This document shows, piece by piece, positions 27,616 to 37,900 of a stretch of DNA of 64,000 bases (positions within the stretch are counted from its first letter, which is position 1; every line of letters begins with the position of its first letter). The translations under genes were made by a program, and so were the position numbers. The stretch comes from Bradyrhizobium ottawaense (lineage in GTDB: Bacteria > Pseudomonadota > Alphaproteobacteria > Rhizobiales > Xanthobacteraceae): contig NZ_CP029425.2 in assembly GCF_002278135.3 (NCBI RefSeq), positions 620,001 through 684,000 of the forward strand. Reading direction: 5' to 3'. Below the pieces are notes generated by a model. That model had not been told where the DNA came from and ran no database searches. It saw only the letters and a program-made list of their open reading frames with translations.

Positions 27616-28452
27616 CTATGCTCCCTGCAGGCGCTTGAGGCTGCCGACCAGACCGCGATTGTCAGAGATCCATTCTCGCCAGAATCCCATGAGCTGCGTG
27701 TCATCCACAACCGGTTTGCCGTTGATCTGGCGGCTGACTAGCCGCACGAAGACCGTCGCATCATGAAGCTCGGTCCGGTACTTCAGGTACGCGGGAGATT
27801 GCCTAAAGCGTTGATAGGACAGGTCGCCGGATCGGGGATACTGGCTGTAGTCCTTTGTGGACTCAATCATGTCGGAGATGACGTAGAGCGTTTTCTTGAT
27901 GTTTTGCCTGGCGGTCCCGGAAAACTCGCTGATCGCGATATCCTGGATCGCACCCATGATCGGCGAGGCGGAGGCCCGGGCCGGCGTGACGCTCTTGTCG
28001 ATCGCCTCTAGTGCGGGCTTGCGGAAACTCTCGATCCAGCGCTGACGCGCCACCTCGATATTGTTGGTCCACTCGCTCAGGCCCGCCCCGTTGCCGGGAT
28101 TGCACTTGGCGAACAGCGAGCGGCTGCGCAGACCGCCGACATCTAGCACCCGGATATCGAGCTTGTGGTACGGCGGCAGCGTGGTGACGATCTCCTCCAG
28201 AAGTCCGAGAACCTCGCGCCGGGTGGCGTCAGGCAGATCATCCGACGTGTCGATCAAGACGACCGTAACGCCGCGAGGCCCATCGACTGGGCATAGGGTC
28301 TGTTCTGCGACAGTCGGTGGCCGCTCGGTGAAGAACGCGAAATAGGCCAACCCCGCCCCACACGAGACCGCAACCAGAAAAAGAACGATACCGAGGTATC
28401 CTGCCCAACCGATGCCGGGCGAGCTGCGCCGCCTGGGTCTGGGTCTAGCCAC
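27616..28452 (-). CDS. Membrane-anchored VWA-like protein
   Basis: This 278-residue protein has a basic N terminus (RPRPRRRSSPG), one membrane helix (GYLGIVLFLVAVSCGAGLAY), and an exported domain resembling von Willebrand factor A. VTVVLIDTSDDLP gives the DxSxS-like metal site, SPIMGAIQDIA the second loop, and TLYVISDMIEST the third. Four cysteines are visible. I chose the GTG at 28452 because it overlaps the upstream stop by eight bases; the frame upstream is shadow coding. The VWA fold suggests metal-dependent protein binding in the periplasm. No such subunit is part of described Zorya systems that I know of. Confidence 0.68.
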   Translation of the reverse strand: MARPRPRRRSSPGIGWAGYLGIVLFLVAVSCGAGLAYFAFFTERPPTVAEQTLCPVDGPRGVTVVLIDTSDDLPDATRREVLGLLEEIVTTLPPYHKLDIRVLDVGGLRSRSLFAKCNPGNGAGLSEWTNNIEVARQRWIESFRKPALEAIDKSVTPARASASPIMGAIQDIAISEFSGTARQNIKKTLYVISDMIESTKDYSQYPRSGDLSYQRFRQSPAYLKYRTELHDATVFVRLVSRQINGKPVVDDTQLMGFWREWISDNRGLVGSLKRLQGA

Positions 28453-29899
28453 TCTTGTTGCCCTTCTCCGGAAAGAACTGGTCGATTTCGCGGTATGACC
28501 GCATCGCCCGCTCGAAGGCCTCATTTATGGCATTAATCTGGTCCTTCAACAGACCTTGGGTCTCCTCGATCATTTGGCGAAGCCGATCGCGCGCGGTCGA
28601 GTCGGGCTCGGCGTTTGCATAAACGATGCGCTCCAGGACGAACGGTCTGCTAAATGAGGCAGGGGGAGGAGTTGATCGGGCCTTACGGTTCGCCTCGCGG
28701 TACAGGCCCAACAGTGTGCGGCCGGCCATCTCAATCTGGTTTTGCTGCTGAACGAAGCGCTGATTGAGTCGGCTGCGGCCCTGGAGAATCGAATCGTATT
28801 CGGCTCGCCGCTTTGAAAGGTCGGTCGACGCCGCGTTCATGACGTCGGTGGCATCCTGCCGGATGTCTCTGAGCCGCTCGATCAGGTCGCTCTTGAGATC
28901 CGTGAACTGCTTGCTGGCGTCGTTCCAGCGTCGCTCAAGGCCAGCATAGCCGATGTAAGGATCAAAGAACGTAAGACCGTCCGCCATCGCGACCAGCGAG
29001 AAAACCAGGCCGATGCTGATGAACACCCATGAATTGACGTCGGTCAGATCGAAAGGCGCCGTCAGGAGGCGGTGCAAGACATCTTGGCCGACGTCGCCGC
29101 CCAGGTTTGGCTTCATTTCGCGCAGATGCGCGAGGGTTAGGTTCAGCGTACCCGCGAAGGCGAGGTAGCCGACAAAGAAGATCGCGCCGATCAGCTTGAG
29201 CAAAAAATTGCGGTGGAAGATCGGCCTGATAAGGACCAAGCCCCACAGGAAGCTCGCAAGGATGTTCAGGGCGGCAAAGGTTGCCGCCTGGATCGCCGCG
29301 CCGATATAGCCGCCCATGTTGGCCTTTGCCAAGAAGCCCGCGTTGACGGCGACTTCGATGACAAAAAGAATGGCGAGCAATCCAACCTTCAGGATGATCT
29401 TTCCCGGAGTTGCCAGCCGGGCAGGCCGCTGCAGGCGGTGCCGCTTGCGGAACGCTTCACGCTCCAACTCGGATTCATGGAGGCGGCGGCGGTGGACGAA
29501 CAGCTCGTCACGTCCCATGGTCGCTTCCGCTTCGAAATCGCCGACGGCTTCCGGCGCGGTCTGCTGGATGATCGCGAAGCGTTCCTCGAAGCTGAGCGAG
29601 GTCAGCCGTTCGTCGTAGGTATGCAGATGATCCTGATAGACCGAATGGGAATCCTGTTTGTGGGCCTCTACCCGTTCGATGATGAGGTGCTCGACGTCGT
29701 CCAGGGTTTGCTCGTCCGCTCCGGGCCGGTTCTGCGAACCGCGCTCCTTGCCGAGATTGATGAGCCTTAGCTCGTCCGCGACGCGGTCGACGTTCAGATC
29801 GACGAAGACGGTTGTGGCCGGATGATAGTCGTGCGGCGGCTTGTTAAGCACGGCCCATAGCCGCGCGATAGGGGAAAGCCGGGTCTGGGAGCGGTCCAT
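28445..29899 (-). CDS. Four-helix membrane protein with coiled-coil ends
   Basis: This 484-residue protein from the ATG at 29899 has a soluble N-terminal region (residues 1-160, charged, coiled-coil-like). Four membrane helices follow (about 168-192, 200-225, 234-260 and 288-312), then a long coiled C-terminal region (DASKQFTDLKSDLIERLRDI, QQQNQIEMAGRTLL). I find no known domain. The layout, with a helix bundle and long soluble helices, looks like a scaffold or signalling component rather than a transporter. It starts 12 bases after the SNase stop and overlaps the VWA-like gene by eight bases, so all five genes are transcribed together. Confidence 0.7.
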   Translation of the reverse strand: MDRSQTRLSPIARLWAVLNKPPHDYHPATTVFVDLNVDRVADELRLINLGKERGSQNRPGADEQTLDDVEHLIIERVEAHKQDSHSVYQDHLHTYDERLTSLSFEERFAIIQQTAPEAVGDFEAEATMGRDELFVHRRRLHESELEREAFRKRHRLQRPARLATPGKIILKVGLLAILFVIEVAVNAGFLAKANMGGYIGAAIQAATFAALNILASFLWGLVLIRPIFHRNFLLKLIGAIFFVGYLAFAGTLNLTLAHLREMKPNLGGDVGQDVLHRLLTAPFDLTDVNSWVFISIGLVFSLVAMADGLTFFDPYIGYAGLERRWNDASKQFTDLKSDLIERLRDIRQDATDVMNAASTDLSKRRAEYDSILQGRSRLNQRFVQQQNQIEMAGRTLLGLYREANRKARSTPPPASFSRPFVLERIVYANAEPDSTARDRLRQMIEETQGLLKDQINAINEAFERAMRSYREIDQFFPEKGNKSG

Positions 29900-29911
29900 T
29901 GTGGTTCGCAA

Positions 29912-30640
29912 CTAAAGCTTCGATTTACGGCAGCCGGCGGCCTGTGCTTCGGCCTCTGTGCAGAACCAGCGGTGCGACGAGCTCGGCTGCATGTTCAGCC
30001 GGTCGTAAAAGCGGCCGCCCGGGACGTGATATATGCATTGCGGCGCGCTGCTCAAATTACCTTTTATCAAACAATTGCCGGAAGGCGGCGCCGGATTAGC
30101 TGTCGAATTTGAGATCAAGGCGCGCTGGGCCATGGTGGGGACGGTAAGTGCACCCATTATTACCGTCAAATTGCTGCGATGGCGCCAATCCCACGGCGCG
30201 ATGAACGCGCCGCTCCAAAGCCCGCGCTGATGTTCGCGTGCCAAATCTTCGTTGGCCACGTACTCCGTGGAATATCTTCGAAACGCCAGAGCCCAGCCGT
30301 TCTGGACAAGCCAGCGCGATACGTTCTCGCCCCCGACCGTGCAGGAACCCAAGGATCGCCTGTAGATGTCCGTGCCTGTCAGCTCGCAAGACCACTCGCG
30401 GTCTTTGCTGAAGGTCCGCAGCCGCTCCCGCGCTTCGATGCCGCATGTCCATGTCTTGCCCGCAGCATCGAGGCAGACCTGATCAGTCTCCGGAGCGTCG
30501 ATACCGTTGAACCGGATCTTGGTCTGGCCGATGTAAACGGTATCTGCATCGACGATTTGCGGTACGCCGCGCACCTGCCCGGCGCATGCGGCATGCACGC
30601 TGATCAGGAAAAGGGCCGCGACAGCCAGCCAACACCGCAA
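29912..30640 (-). CDS. Exported SNase-type thermonuclease
   Basis: This 242-residue protein is a secreted staphylococcal nuclease-like enzyme, which cleaves DNA and RNA with Ca2+. The best start is TTG at 30640: it follows AAAGGGGGGAT, a strong ribosome site, and begins a clean signal peptide (LRCWLAVAALFLISVHAACA). The SNase domain shows VDADTVYIGQTKIRFNGIDAPE with the catalytic Arg and acidic residues, then YRRSLGSC with the second Arg, and REHQRGLWSG. The C-terminal 70 residues hold four cysteines and no known domain. It is the first gene of the operon and probably acts in the periplasm. A decayed SNase piece lies at 54.1 kb. Confidence 0.85.
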   Translation of the reverse strand: MRCWLAVAALFLISVHAACAGQVRGVPQIVDADTVYIGQTKIRFNGIDAPETDQVCLDAAGKTWTCGIEARERLRTFSKDREWSCELTGTDIYRRSLGSCTVGGENVSRWLVQNGWALAFRRYSTEYVANEDLAREHQRGLWSGAFIAPWDWRHRSNLTVIMGALTVPTMAQRALISNSTANPAPPSGNCLIKGNLSSAPQCIYHVPGGRFYDRLNMQPSSSHRWFCTEAEAQAAGCRKSKL

Positions 30641-30883
30641 AGATCCCCCCTTTTTGCACCGATCTTCGATAGTTAACAGTCTATTACACTTTTTAAGCGA
30701 ATGGCGAGGGAAGTGCGCTTGCGTTGCTGATATGGTTAATCGCCCGCGTGCGGGGGCTTGCTTGAACCCCATCTATAGGTCAGCTGCTTCAGCAGGTGAC
30801 CTGTAATCTCGATTGGCCCAACTCGGCCCTTCGGCCCTCGTGTTTGTAGGTCTGCTGAAGACGTCGAAGCGAATGTCGGCCGG

Positions 30884-30903
30884 TGGCTGACTTCTTCCAT
30901 AGC
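30884..30903 (+). repeat. Block-junction motif, copy 3 (TTCCATAGC variant)
   Basis: TGGCTGACTTCTTCCATA, identical over 18 bases to 41004-41021. The core differs in one base (TTCCATAGC). It lies between the membrane operon and McrBC. Confidence 0.55.
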
Positions 30904-30995
30904 AACTGTTCTCGGCACAGATACGATCGAAAGTAGCAAGCGTTCTCTAAGCTGATGCGAGGCCGCAGCGCCACCACCAGAACGATCCAGAGTCG

Positions 30996-31012
30996 GACCG
31001 TCCAGGACGGTC
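30996..31012. promoter_or_regulatory. Palindrome upstream of McrB
   Basis: GACCGTCC-A-GGACGGTC is a perfect 8-base inverted repeat with a 1-base centre, 46 bases before the likely McrB start. It is a candidate operator; no regulator is known. Confidence 0.3.
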
Positions 31013-31058
31013 GAGGGTGGACAGCCCGGCCTCGACTCTGTCACAACATCTCGTTGTC

Positions 31059-33419
31059 ATGGGAGCGTCAGAAAATCCGATGGATGGGCAACCAATAAAC
31101 GATCGGCTTTTTGCGGATCTTCATCAAATCAAAGATCGGTGCCAGGCCTCGGGCGACATAATCACGACCGAACAGCACGACCAATACATTCACACTTTCA
31201 GCGAGCGATTTGGTCCGGACGTACTTCGCGGTTTGGACGGCGAAGCGTTGTTGCTGGCGATGCACGGTCGCCGTGACAGTGACGCGCGCTGCCTGAGTTA
31301 TTGGTTAGAGTTCAAGAATGACGAAACGTTCGTAACAAACGCATTTGGCGGCATTGGCGGAGGGGCGGCACTAAAATTTGGTGTGTATCAAAGACCAACG
31401 GATGGAGCCTGGATTGGAGGCAAAGGGACAAGCCCGAAGGCGATCGGCATGGACGAAGCGATCCAGATCGCGCGTCGCCAACGTGACGAATTGATTGCCG
31501 GAGATAGGGTGTTGAGCTCTCTGACTTCGATCGACCACTCCGACGAAGTTTACAATCAGTTGCAAGGGCTGATAGAGGCCGCCGCACCGGATCTAGCCCG
31601 CGATGGCTGGGCGCATAAATACTGGTTCTTGGCGCATCCCGACAAGCTAGATGACTATCATAGCCCACGTTACCAGCGATTTCATCTCTACAAGCTGCTG
31701 CAGATGCCGCCGGACCAGGCGGGCATACTCGACGCGGGAGCACCACGATTCCTCTGCGCCGGTCGGTTTGTATCCATTGCTCGGCGTCTAGGCGTTCCGG
31801 TTAGCGTGTTGACTTCGGCATTAAATAAAAGAACGGGCGGATTTCATCGGTACTGGCGAATTGGTACGACCGAAGGAAGCTCCGGTGATAGCCAGTGGTC
31901 TCCGATGCGCGACGGCAATTACGTTTCCATCGGCTGGCCAGATACGGTCCCCGACCTTTCTTCTTACATTGGAGAAGAAAAGGTCACCCTCAAAGATCGG
32001 ATAACGGAGTGGTTGATTCCTGCTTATGCAAATTCCGGAGTAGCTTCTCGGAAAGCGGGCGAGATCGTTAAGTTCGCCCGTGACATGGCAGAAAATGATC
32101 TCATCCTCGCATGCGAAGGGCAGACGGTTCTCGGCATAGGACGGGTTATTGGGCCCTATGAATATGAGGGCGGCCTCCGATTCCCCCATAAACGTCCAGT
32201 TAAGTGGCTACTGCTTGATTCCTGGCAGCTGCCTCAGTCTGAGGGGCCGCGCACCACGGTTTATGAGTTGGGCAAGAACGGCGAGAACTTGCTCGCACTT
32301 GAACGTAGACTGTTTGATGGTGGAACTGGCTCATCTGGTGTCCCCGAGACTCGCAATCGGACAACCGTCAGTGTTACGCCACTGCCTGAGCTAGATTCGT
32401 TCGCGGCAAGAATAGACGGCATCTTGCGCCGGAAGGGGCAAGTGCTGCTCTATGGTCCGCCCGGCACAGGAAAAACTTATCTTGCGCATCGAGTAGCAAA
32501 CGATCTCGCCGCGCGGCAATCATTCCGTAAGCCTTACTCCCAGCTTTCAGAAGCAGAACGGGTGCAAGTTTCTGGTCCACAAGGCTTAGTGAGAACGTGC
32601 ACCTTTCATCCTGGTTACAGCTATGAAGATTTCATAGAAGGATTTCGTCCGAACACTGTTGCTGGACAAATGGTCTTTGAACGACATGCGGGAATCTTCA
32701 AGCAATTGTGTGCTGAGGCTGAGAAGGCCGGCGACAAGCACTTCTTTCTCATCGTTGATGAGGTAAATAGGGGTGACGTGCCTAGAATCTTTGGCGAGCT
32801 GATAACACTGCTCGAACATGACAAGCGAGACAAACCCGTTACGCTTGCGAGCGGTACAAGTTTCTGCGTTCCGTCGAACGTTTTCATTGTTGGCACTATG
32901 AATACAGCGGATCGGTCGATTTCGTTACTCGACATAGCTTTGAGAAGGCGCTTTGGGTTTGTTGAGCTGATGCCTGACAGCTCCCTTCTCGACAAACGAG
33001 CGGTCGGCGATCTGCCTCTCGGCGCTTGGCTTGACACGCTCAATTCACGGTTGCGCAGGCACCTGAAGCGAGACGCACGAAATCTTCAGATTGGTCACGC
33101 CTATTTGCTAGGTCACCCGATCACATCCGTAGCGGAGTTCTCGCGTGTGCTTCGGGAGGACATCATCCCGCTCGTCGAGGAGTATTGTTACGATGATTTT
33201 GGTACATTGAGTGAGATACTGGGGCCAGGCCTTGTCGACGTTAAAGGTGGGCGTATTCGGGATGAAATTTTCGATCCGAAGAATGAGGATAGTCTGGTTC
33301 AGGCTCTTACTTACGAAGAAATGACGCTTACCCTAGTTCAGAAGGGTGATCAGAATACCGATGCGGAAGATGCGGTTGAATTGACTTCCGACGAAGTAGA
33401 CGATGCTGAAGCGTCTTGA
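31059..33419 (+). CDS. mcrB: McrB-like restriction GTPase with EVE-like domain
   Basis: This is the AAA+ subunit of a type IV (modified-DNA) restriction enzyme. The AAA core has Walker A GPPGTGKTYLAH near residue 480 of the longest frame, FFLIVDEVNRGDVPRIFGEL as Walker B, and NTADRSISLLDIALRRRF, the McrB signature. Before it, residues 300-400 form an EVE/PUA-like domain (NYVSIGWPDT, GQTVLGIGRVIGPYEY, RPVKWLLLD), which in this family can read modified bases. The first 250 residues form a domain I do not recognise (YWLEFKNDETF, FGGIGGGAALKFGVYQ). The start is uncertain: GTG 31017, ATG 31059 or ATG 31080. It overlaps the mcrC frame by 17 bases. Confidence 0.88.
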   Translation: MGASENPMDGQPINDRLFADLHQIKDRCQASGDIITTEQHDQYIHTFSERFGPDVLRGLDGEALLLAMHGRRDSDARCLSYWLEFKNDETFVTNAFGGIGGGAALKFGVYQRPTDGAWIGGKGTSPKAIGMDEAIQIARRQRDELIAGDRVLSSLTSIDHSDEVYNQLQGLIEAAAPDLARDGWAHKYWFLAHPDKLDDYHSPRYQRFHLYKLLQMPPDQAGILDAGAPRFLCAGRFVSIARRLGVPVSVLTSALNKRTGGFHRYWRIGTTEGSSGDSQWSPMRDGNYVSIGWPDTVPDLSSYIGEEKVTLKDRITEWLIPAYANSGVASRKAGEIVKFARDMAENDLILACEGQTVLGIGRVIGPYEYEGGLRFPHKRPVKWLLLDSWQLPQSEGPRTTVYELGKNGENLLALERRLFDGGTGSSGVPETRNRTTVSVTPLPELDSFAARIDGILRRKGQVLLYGPPGTGKTYLAHRVANDLAARQSFRKPYSQLSEAERVQVSGPQGLVRTCTFHPGYSYEDFIEGFRPNTVAGQMVFERHAGIFKQLCAEAEKAGDKHFFLIVDEVNRGDVPRIFGELITLLEHDKRDKPVTLASGTSFCVPSNVFIVGTMNTADRSISLLDIALRRRFGFVELMPDSSLLDKRAVGDLPLGAWLDTLNSRLRRHLKRDARNLQIGHAYLLGHPITSVAEFSRVLREDIIPLVEEYCYDDFGTLSEILGPGLVDVKGGRIRDEIFDPKNEDSLVQALTYEEMTLTLVQKGDQNTDAEDAVELTSDEVDDAEAS

Positions 33420-34719
33420 TCCTTGCAGGAATATTGAGCCTATCGTGATGAACGAATGGGCTTCTTGTGACCCGACCTCGCGCCCTCAACTCATGGGCAC
33501 GACATTCAGAAGTAACCCAGAGGCTCAAAAAACAGCGGACGTGCTTCGAAGCTGCGTCGATATTCGAGAAGGATACAGAGGGCTCGAAGTATCGACTACA
33601 TCTTTCGTGGGGCACGTAGCTGTAGGGCCACTTCGGATTACGATCAATCCAAAGATATCAGGTACACCCCTCGCAACGCTTCTTCAGTATGCCTATGGAC
33701 TGCGCGACCTACGAATGCTCGGAGATGCAGTCGCCCCCACCGCAAAGTTAGGATTCCGCGATATTCTGATTGCCTTACTCGTAGCAGAAATTGAGGAGTT
33801 ATCGCGCTCGGGCCTGCTGCGGCGGTACATTCCCGTTTCAGAGAAGCTGACAAGTCCTAGGGGACGTATCCTTGTTGGAAGCATAGCATCCCGCGGCGGT
33901 ATCATCGATGGATCGGTGCCCTGCCGGCATTTTCATCGTCATTCCAATTGGAAGCTGAATCAAGTTCTTCGGTCTGGGCTCGAGCTTGCTGGAAGCATGA
34001 CAGCAGACCGCGAATTATATTTGCGTGTTAGGAGGGGGATCGACGCGTTCCATGAGGTGGAAGCACGACCAAGCCTGCACCAAAGGGATCTCGATGAGGT
34101 CGAGCGTGGGCTGACGCGTCTTACCGCAACGAGTAAGCCTGCCTTGCGTCTTATCCGGCTGCTCCTGGAAATGCATGGCACTTCATTTGATGTCGTTGCG
34201 CCTGCCCATCTTATTTCCGGTTTTCTTTTCGACATGAACCGTTTCTTTCAACTTCTACTGTCACGATTCTTAGGCGAAAATCTCGTGGACGAGTCCATTC
34301 GGGATGAGTATGTCGCTAAAGACGTTTTCGCATATGCGGCTCATGGAAATCCCAGGGGGCGGCCTCTGCCTCGGCCGCGACCAGACTTTGCCCTGTTCAG
34401 AGCTAAAAAGTTGGTTGGATTCCTCGACGCGAAATACCGCGACATTTGGCAGAAGGGGTATCCCGCTGAGTGGCTCTACCAGCTGTCCGTGTACGCGTTA
34501 GCGTCTCCAAATCAGCAGAGCATTATTCTGTATGCGACGACATCTCCGGAAGCGCGCGACGAGCGGATTGACATTCGTCATCATTCGCTCGGAAGTGCGG
34601 GATCTGTAGTCATGCGCCCTGTAGAGCTGCAAACGCTTGCCTGTCTGGTATCATCCTCCGAGTCTCCGCTGGCGCGTAAGCAGCGCACCGCTTTCGCTCG
34701 GTCTCTGATTGCCTTTTAG
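33403..34719 (+). CDS. mcrC: McrC-like nuclease subunit
   Basis: This 438-residue protein is the nuclease partner of McrB. It carries the McrBC 5-methylcytosine restriction domain: LEVSTTSFVGHVAVGPLRITINPKI, the LLQYAYGL pattern, and the PD-(D/E)XK site PRPDFALFRAKK ... GFLDAKYRDIW near residues 325-350, with the Gln-rich tail helices of the family. The catalytic Asp, Asp and Lys are present. It begins inside the last codons of McrB, so translation is coupled. It is probably a complete pair. Confidence 0.9.
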   Translation: MLKRLDPCRNIEPIVMNEWASCDPTSRPQLMGTTFRSNPEAQKTADVLRSCVDIREGYRGLEVSTTSFVGHVAVGPLRITINPKISGTPLATLLQYAYGLRDLRMLGDAVAPTAKLGFRDILIALLVAEIEELSRSGLLRRYIPVSEKLTSPRGRILVGSIASRGGIIDGSVPCRHFHRHSNWKLNQVLRSGLELAGSMTADRELYLRVRRGIDAFHEVEARPSLHQRDLDEVERGLTRLTATSKPALRLIRLLLEMHGTSFDVVAPAHLISGFLFDMNRFFQLLLSRFLGENLVDESIRDEYVAKDVFAYAAHGNPRGRPLPRPRPDFALFRAKKLVGFLDAKYRDIWQKGYPAEWLYQLSVYALASPNQQSIILYATTSPEARDERIDIRHHSLGSAGSVVMRPVELQTLACLVSSSESPLARKQRTAFARSLIAF

Positions 34720-34736
34720 CGACGCCCTGCGGCACG

Positions 34737-34745
34737 TTCCATAAC
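34737..34745 (+). repeat. Block-junction motif TTCCATAAC, copy 4
   Basis: Exact core in ggcacgTTCCATAACATCGGATG, 17 bases after the McrC stop and before the nuclease-helicase gene. Confidence 0.55.
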
Positions 34746-34911
34746 ATCGGATGTGCGAACGCGCGGCTGTCCCTGTCGACACCCTCGCTGGCACGCCGCT
34801 GCGTTCGGCGGTTGCGGCCCGGACGCGAAGCTCTTTCGCGTTCGTTCGAAGGCCTGTATCGTTGTTGCGGAAGCCGTGTCCCCAGGGCCCGGCGGCATTC
34901 TCGGGGGATGG

Positions 34912-37900
34912 ATGCAGAAGAACGGTGCGGCGATCGTCTTCAGCGCTGGCGACCTCATTGGGCATCTGAATTGTCATTACCTCACACACCTCGACCTTAA
35001 GGTCGCCGAGGGCGAACTTGCCAAGCCAAAGCTCCGCGATGACCCGGCCCTCGATGCCCTGGTGGAGCGCGGCAAGATCCATGAGCAGGGTTTTGTCGAC
35101 CATCTCGCCAAGCAGGGCGGGACCGTCGCCGCCATTGCCGGCGTTGGCATCGATTACGCCTCGGTTGTCCAGACGCGGCAGGCGATGGCGCGCGGCGACG
35201 CGGTGATCGTTCAGGCGGCTTTACGGGATGAGAATTGGAGCGGCCGAGCCGACGTGCTGCGTCGGGTCGAGAGCCCGAGCGGTTTGGGTGCCTGGTCATA
35301 CGAGGTTACCGACACTAAATTGGCTCGCGAAACAAAGGGCAACACGGTCCTGCAGCTGAGCCTCTACTCGGATCTATTGGCGACCATGCAGCAGAAGGTC
35401 CCGGAGACCGCCCATGTCGTGACGCCCGGGACGGAGTACCTGCCGGAGGCCTACCGCGTGGCCGATTTTGCGGCGTTCTATCGACGCATCAGGCGAAGCC
35501 TGGAGACATTTGCGGCTTCGCCTCTGCATGACAGTCTCTATCCCAACCCGATCGAGCACTGCGAGGTCTGCCGATGGCGTGAGCCCTGTGCTTCGAGGCG
35601 GCGCGCTGACGATCACCTTTCGCTTGTCGCAGGAATCACCAAGACCCAGATTGAGGAACTGGCCCGGCGAGGCGTGGGCACCATGGCCGCCCTTGCCACG
35701 CTGCCCATCCCGCTGCAATGGCGGCCTGATCGGGGCAGTGCGCCAAGCTACGAGAGGGTGCGCGAACAAGCCAGACTCCAGGTTGAAGGCCGCGGAGGGG
35801 GCCGGCTCCTTCACGAGGTGCTACCGCAGGTGCCGGAATTTGGTTTGTTCCGGCTGCCCGAGCCTTCGGCCGGCGACATCTTCTTCGATTTCGAGGGCGA
35901 TCCGTTCGTGGACGGCGGCGGGCTCGAGTTCCTGTTCGGCTATCTCTATGCCAACGACGCCGGCATGGAAGCCTATGTCGGCGACTGGGTCACGACACGG
36001 CAGCACGAACGGGCGGCGTTCGAACGTTTCATCGACTTCGTCACTGAGCGGCTGGCCAAGCACCCTGGCTTGCACATCTATCACTTCGCCCCCTATGAGC
36101 CAGCCGCGTTGAAGCGCCTGATGGGACGGTACGCGACGCGCGAGGACGAGGTCGACAACCTGCTTCGGGCCGGCGTGTTCGTGGACTTGTACGCCATTGT
36201 CCGGCAAAGCATCCGCGCCAGCGTCGAAAGTTACTCGATTAAGAAGCTGGAGCCGCTGTACGGGTTTGACCGCACCGTCCCGCTGATCGATGTCGGCGGC
36301 GCCATGGCGCGGGTGCAGGCCTGCCTCGAATTGGCCGACGCCGGCGGAATTGACGCGGGGGATCGGGTCGCCATCATCGGTTACAACCGCGACGACTGCG
36401 CCTCGACGCGCGCTTTGCGGGACTGGCTTGAGGGGGTGCGCGGCGGGCTAATCGCGCAAGGGAAGGCGATCGATCGGCCGCAGCCGAAGGCTGCCGAGAT
36501 CGGCGAGGATCTAAGCGCTTGGAAACGCCGGGTCGCTGGGCTTGTGTCCAGGTTGACCAGCGACGTTCCGGACGATGTGGCCGAGCGCAGCGCAGAGCAG
36601 CTGGCCCGTTGGTTACTGGCTCATTTGATCGATTTCTTCGGCCGCGAGAACAAGGCGGTGTGGTGGGAGTACTTTCGGCTGAGTGACTTGTCAGCGGAGG
36701 ATCTCTTGTATGAGCGCGCCGGACTAGGAGGGCTGACGTTTCTCGGCAGTTTTGGTGGGACCCTGAAGGCTCCGATCCACCGCTACAAGTTCACGGTCCA
36801 GGAGACCGACGTTCGTGCAGACGACGATTTGAAAAGTGTTGGCGGCGACAAGCTTGGCAAGGTCGTCGCGATTTGCATTGATAACAGGACGATCGACATT
36901 AAAAAACGCCAGGACTCGGCAGGCGTTCATCCCGAAGCTGCGTTCGCACACAAGTTCGTCGATAACCAAGTTCTCGCAGAATCGATCTTCAGGATCGGAG
37001 AATATGTGGCCGATCATGGGATCATTGGGCCGGGCGCATATCGTGCTGCTCGCGACTTGGTGCTCAAAGTCGCTCCAAGAATTCGTGGGCAGCAGTTGGA
37101 GCAGCCTGGCGAGCCGCTGCTGGCGGCCGCGATGCGCGCCGCGCTTTCACTTGATCAGAGCGTCTTTCCGGTGCAAGGGCCGCCTGGGGCAGGCAAGACC
37201 CATGCCGGCGCGCGCATGATCTGTGCGCTCGTGCGCGACAACCGGACAGTCGGCGTAACGGCCAATAGCCATAAGGTCATTCGCCACTTGCTCGATAAGT
37301 CGCTGGAGGCGGCTGCCGAGCAGAAATTGGTAACTCAATGCATTCAAAAAGTCAGCGATGAGCCGGCATCTCTGCCAGGACTTCAACTGACTACCAAGAG
37401 TCCAGAGTTTATCGACGGGCTCGGTAATGGCTACCAGGTTGGTGGTGCTACCAGCTGGTTTTGGGCGCGTCCGGATGCGGCGGGCATTGTAGATGTTCTG
37501 TTCGTCGACGAAGCAGCGCAGATGTCGCTAGCAAACGTGTTAGCCGTGTCGCAGGCGGCCGAGAGCATTGTCCTCCTCGGCGATCCAAGGCAGCTTGAGC
37601 AGCCGATGCAAGGGAGTCATCCGGATGGCGTTGCGACATCGGCGCTTGACCACGTCCTGGGTGAGCACGCAACGATCGAGGCTGGCCGTGGGCTTTTCCT
37701 TGGAGAAACCTGGCGCTTGCACCCCGATATCTGTGCCTTCACGTCCGAGCTGTTCTATGAGGAGCGCCTCCGCTCGCGACCCGGCTTGGAGCGGCAGGAA
37801 ATCAGGTCATCGAGCCGAGTGAATGGGTCCGGCCTTCGCTATCTTGCCGTGCAGCATGAGGGTAACCAGAATTCCTCTCCCCAAGAGGCAGACGAGATCA

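Larger units (their letters stand above)
30641..31058. other. Intergenic region before McrB, with junction motif and palindrome
   Basis: About 400 bases between the divergent SNase operon and McrB. It must hold both promoters. It contains the junction motif at 30884-30901 and a perfect 8-base palindrome at 30996-31012. No gene is supported. Confidence 0.55.
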
